From Alphaproteobacteria bacterium (GTDB lineage: Bacteria > Pseudomonadota > Alphaproteobacteria > Rickettsiales > SXRF01): a DNA stretch of 64,000 bases. The DNA lies in assembly GCA_025362975.1 (NCBI GenBank), contig JANYES010000024.1, positions 36,200 through 100,199 on the forward strand, read 5' to 3'. The position numbers and the translations under genes were made by a program. Under the pieces are notes generated by a model, which was not told where the DNA came from, did no database searches, and saw nothing but the letters and a program-made list of their open reading frames with translations. This document shows positions 63,460 through 64,000 of the stretch, in pieces. The stretch's first letter is position 1, and the number at the start of each line of letters is the position of its first letter.

Positions 63460-63888
63460 TTAGCTAAAGCTCATGAGTTTATGCTGTTGCTCCCAGCTCA
63501 TCGGCAGGTCAATCCGCTTGGTGAGTTTCTCAACGCTGAGATCGGCAGGCTGCTGTCCTGTGATGATGCTTTCGGTAATGTCAGGAGCGAGGAAAGGAAG
63601 ATCCATCACACGGGCGACATAGCTTTTGTCGATACCTTCCCGCGTTGCTATTTCAACCATACTGTTTGCTCGACCGGATATCAGTTCATTGTACCATTTA
63701 TGGGCGCGCACGATGGTTTTAATAAGTGTTGGATCTGTTCTGACTGGTCCGGCACCACCGATCACAAGTCGCATTTCGACACCGCGTCGTTTCATCTGCA
63801 TAGGAATGTCACGGGTGATAGTTATAGCATCTGTTGATGCAATAAGTGATGCAAGCGATAGTAATATGGCAACAGTTTTCCGGACACA
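63460..63888 (-). pseudogene. C-terminal part of a serine recombinase
   Basis: The - strand frame from about 63888 to the stop at 63460 gives about 140 residues: KTVAILLSLASLIASTD, then MQMKRRGVEMRLVIGGAGP, DPTLIKTIVRAHKWYNELISGRA, EIATREGIDKSYVARVMDLPFLAPDITESIITGQQP and RIDLPMSWEQQHKL. This is the C-terminal helix-turn-helix-bearing part of large resolvase/invertase-type recombinases common in alphaproteobacterial mobile elements. The catalytic N-terminal domain with the active Ser is absent; the frame ends at the IS3 end at about 63888, so the gene was broken by that insertion. Confidence 0.72.
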
Positions 63889-63891
63889 TTG

Positions 63892-64000
63892 TTAAGCGGA
63901 TATTTGCATGGTTTCGTATTCCACTGGTGACAGGTAATCGTTAGCGGAATGGGTTCTGATTCTGTTATAGAACACCTCTATATATTCAAAGATCGCATAC
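63892..64000 (-). mobile_element. IS3-family transposase (OrfB), C-terminal end, partial
   Basis: The - strand frame from the right edge reads [20 protein letters not shown] then [15 protein letters not shown] and stops at 63892-63894. This is the end of an IS3-family OrfB transposase (the Y-N-x-x-R-x-H segment). Bases 63871-63888 (TTCCGGACACATTG region) may hold the terminal inverted repeat. Most of the element, including the DDE residues, lies outside the window. Confidence 0.85.

Overview
This 64 kb window is a chromosomal segment of an alphaproteobacterium. The evidence is gene content and order: a B12-dependent ribonucleotide reductase (nrdJ), a TrcR/DUF1013 regulator, small alphaproteobacterial families (DUF6898, DUF6111), and the run secB / Tim44-like / mltA / racemase / smr. 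An LPS operon pmbA-msbA-acyltransferase-waaA-lpxK-lpxL supports the same placement. The cell envelope is Gram-negative with lipid A and Kdo, and type IV pilus functions are present. I cannot name the genus. Most genes are ordinary housekeeping genes. Accessory or decaying sequence sits at about 11.5-14.5, 19.9-21.7, 30.8-32.0, 45.3-47.5 and 61.6-64.0 kb.

Layout. 0-3.4 kb: a long Pro/Ala-rich TPR protein upstream of a partial pilT. 3.5-10.4 kb: pyrD facing an operon aroK-aroB-CNNM/CorC-DUF6898-class A PBP. 10.5-14.9 kb: a small membrane protein and a Xer recombinase, a BASS transporter whose 5' end is interrupted by an amber codon, a glycine-zipper protein, a decayed VPLPA-CTERM gene, an AIM24 protein and an LprI-like protein. 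15-19.8 kb: nrdJ and trhO. 19.9-21.7 kb: three unknown small genes and a Cys-rich lipoprotein. 21.7-24.7 kb: glutaryl-CoA dehydrogenase, a patatin and trcR. 25.1-29.1 kb: two tandem prepilins followed by an O-antigen-ligase/PglL-like protein, which looks like a pilin and pilin-glycosylation cassette. 29.2-33.4 kb: malate synthase, two pseudogenes, a PagL-type lipid A deacylase and an OmpA-like protein.

33.8-45.3 kb: secB, Tim44-like, mltA, racemase, smr, an OmpR/EnvZ-type pair, DUF6111, cca, phoB, yciB, purD and xseA. 45.4-47.5 kb: two unknown genes behind three TTGACAT repeats phased at 10 bp. 47.5-54.6 kb: the lipid A/Kdo operon, which makes, acylates, glycosylates and flips lipid A. 54.7-61.6 kb: a membrane-anchored unknown, an orphan TAXI binding protein, a candidate protein-glutamine deamidase, ribA, a receiver-degenerate winged-helix protein with rlmN, an MHS-type transporter and a small membrane protein.

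61.8-64.0 kb is mobile DNA. A tyrosine integrase lies between a truncated and a complete tRNA-Tyr that share a 32-bp repeat. Each copy has its own promoter-like sequence, so the element appears to rebuild the tRNA it interrupts. Beyond it lie a coding remnant, the C-terminal part of a serine recombinase and the end of an IS3-family element that runs off the window.

The observations most worth following are the tRNA-rebuilding integrase element, the candidate protein glutaminase at 56.3-57.0 kb, and the unknown two-gene locus with the phased TTGACAT array. Function calls rest on motif recognition by eye; no database search was run.
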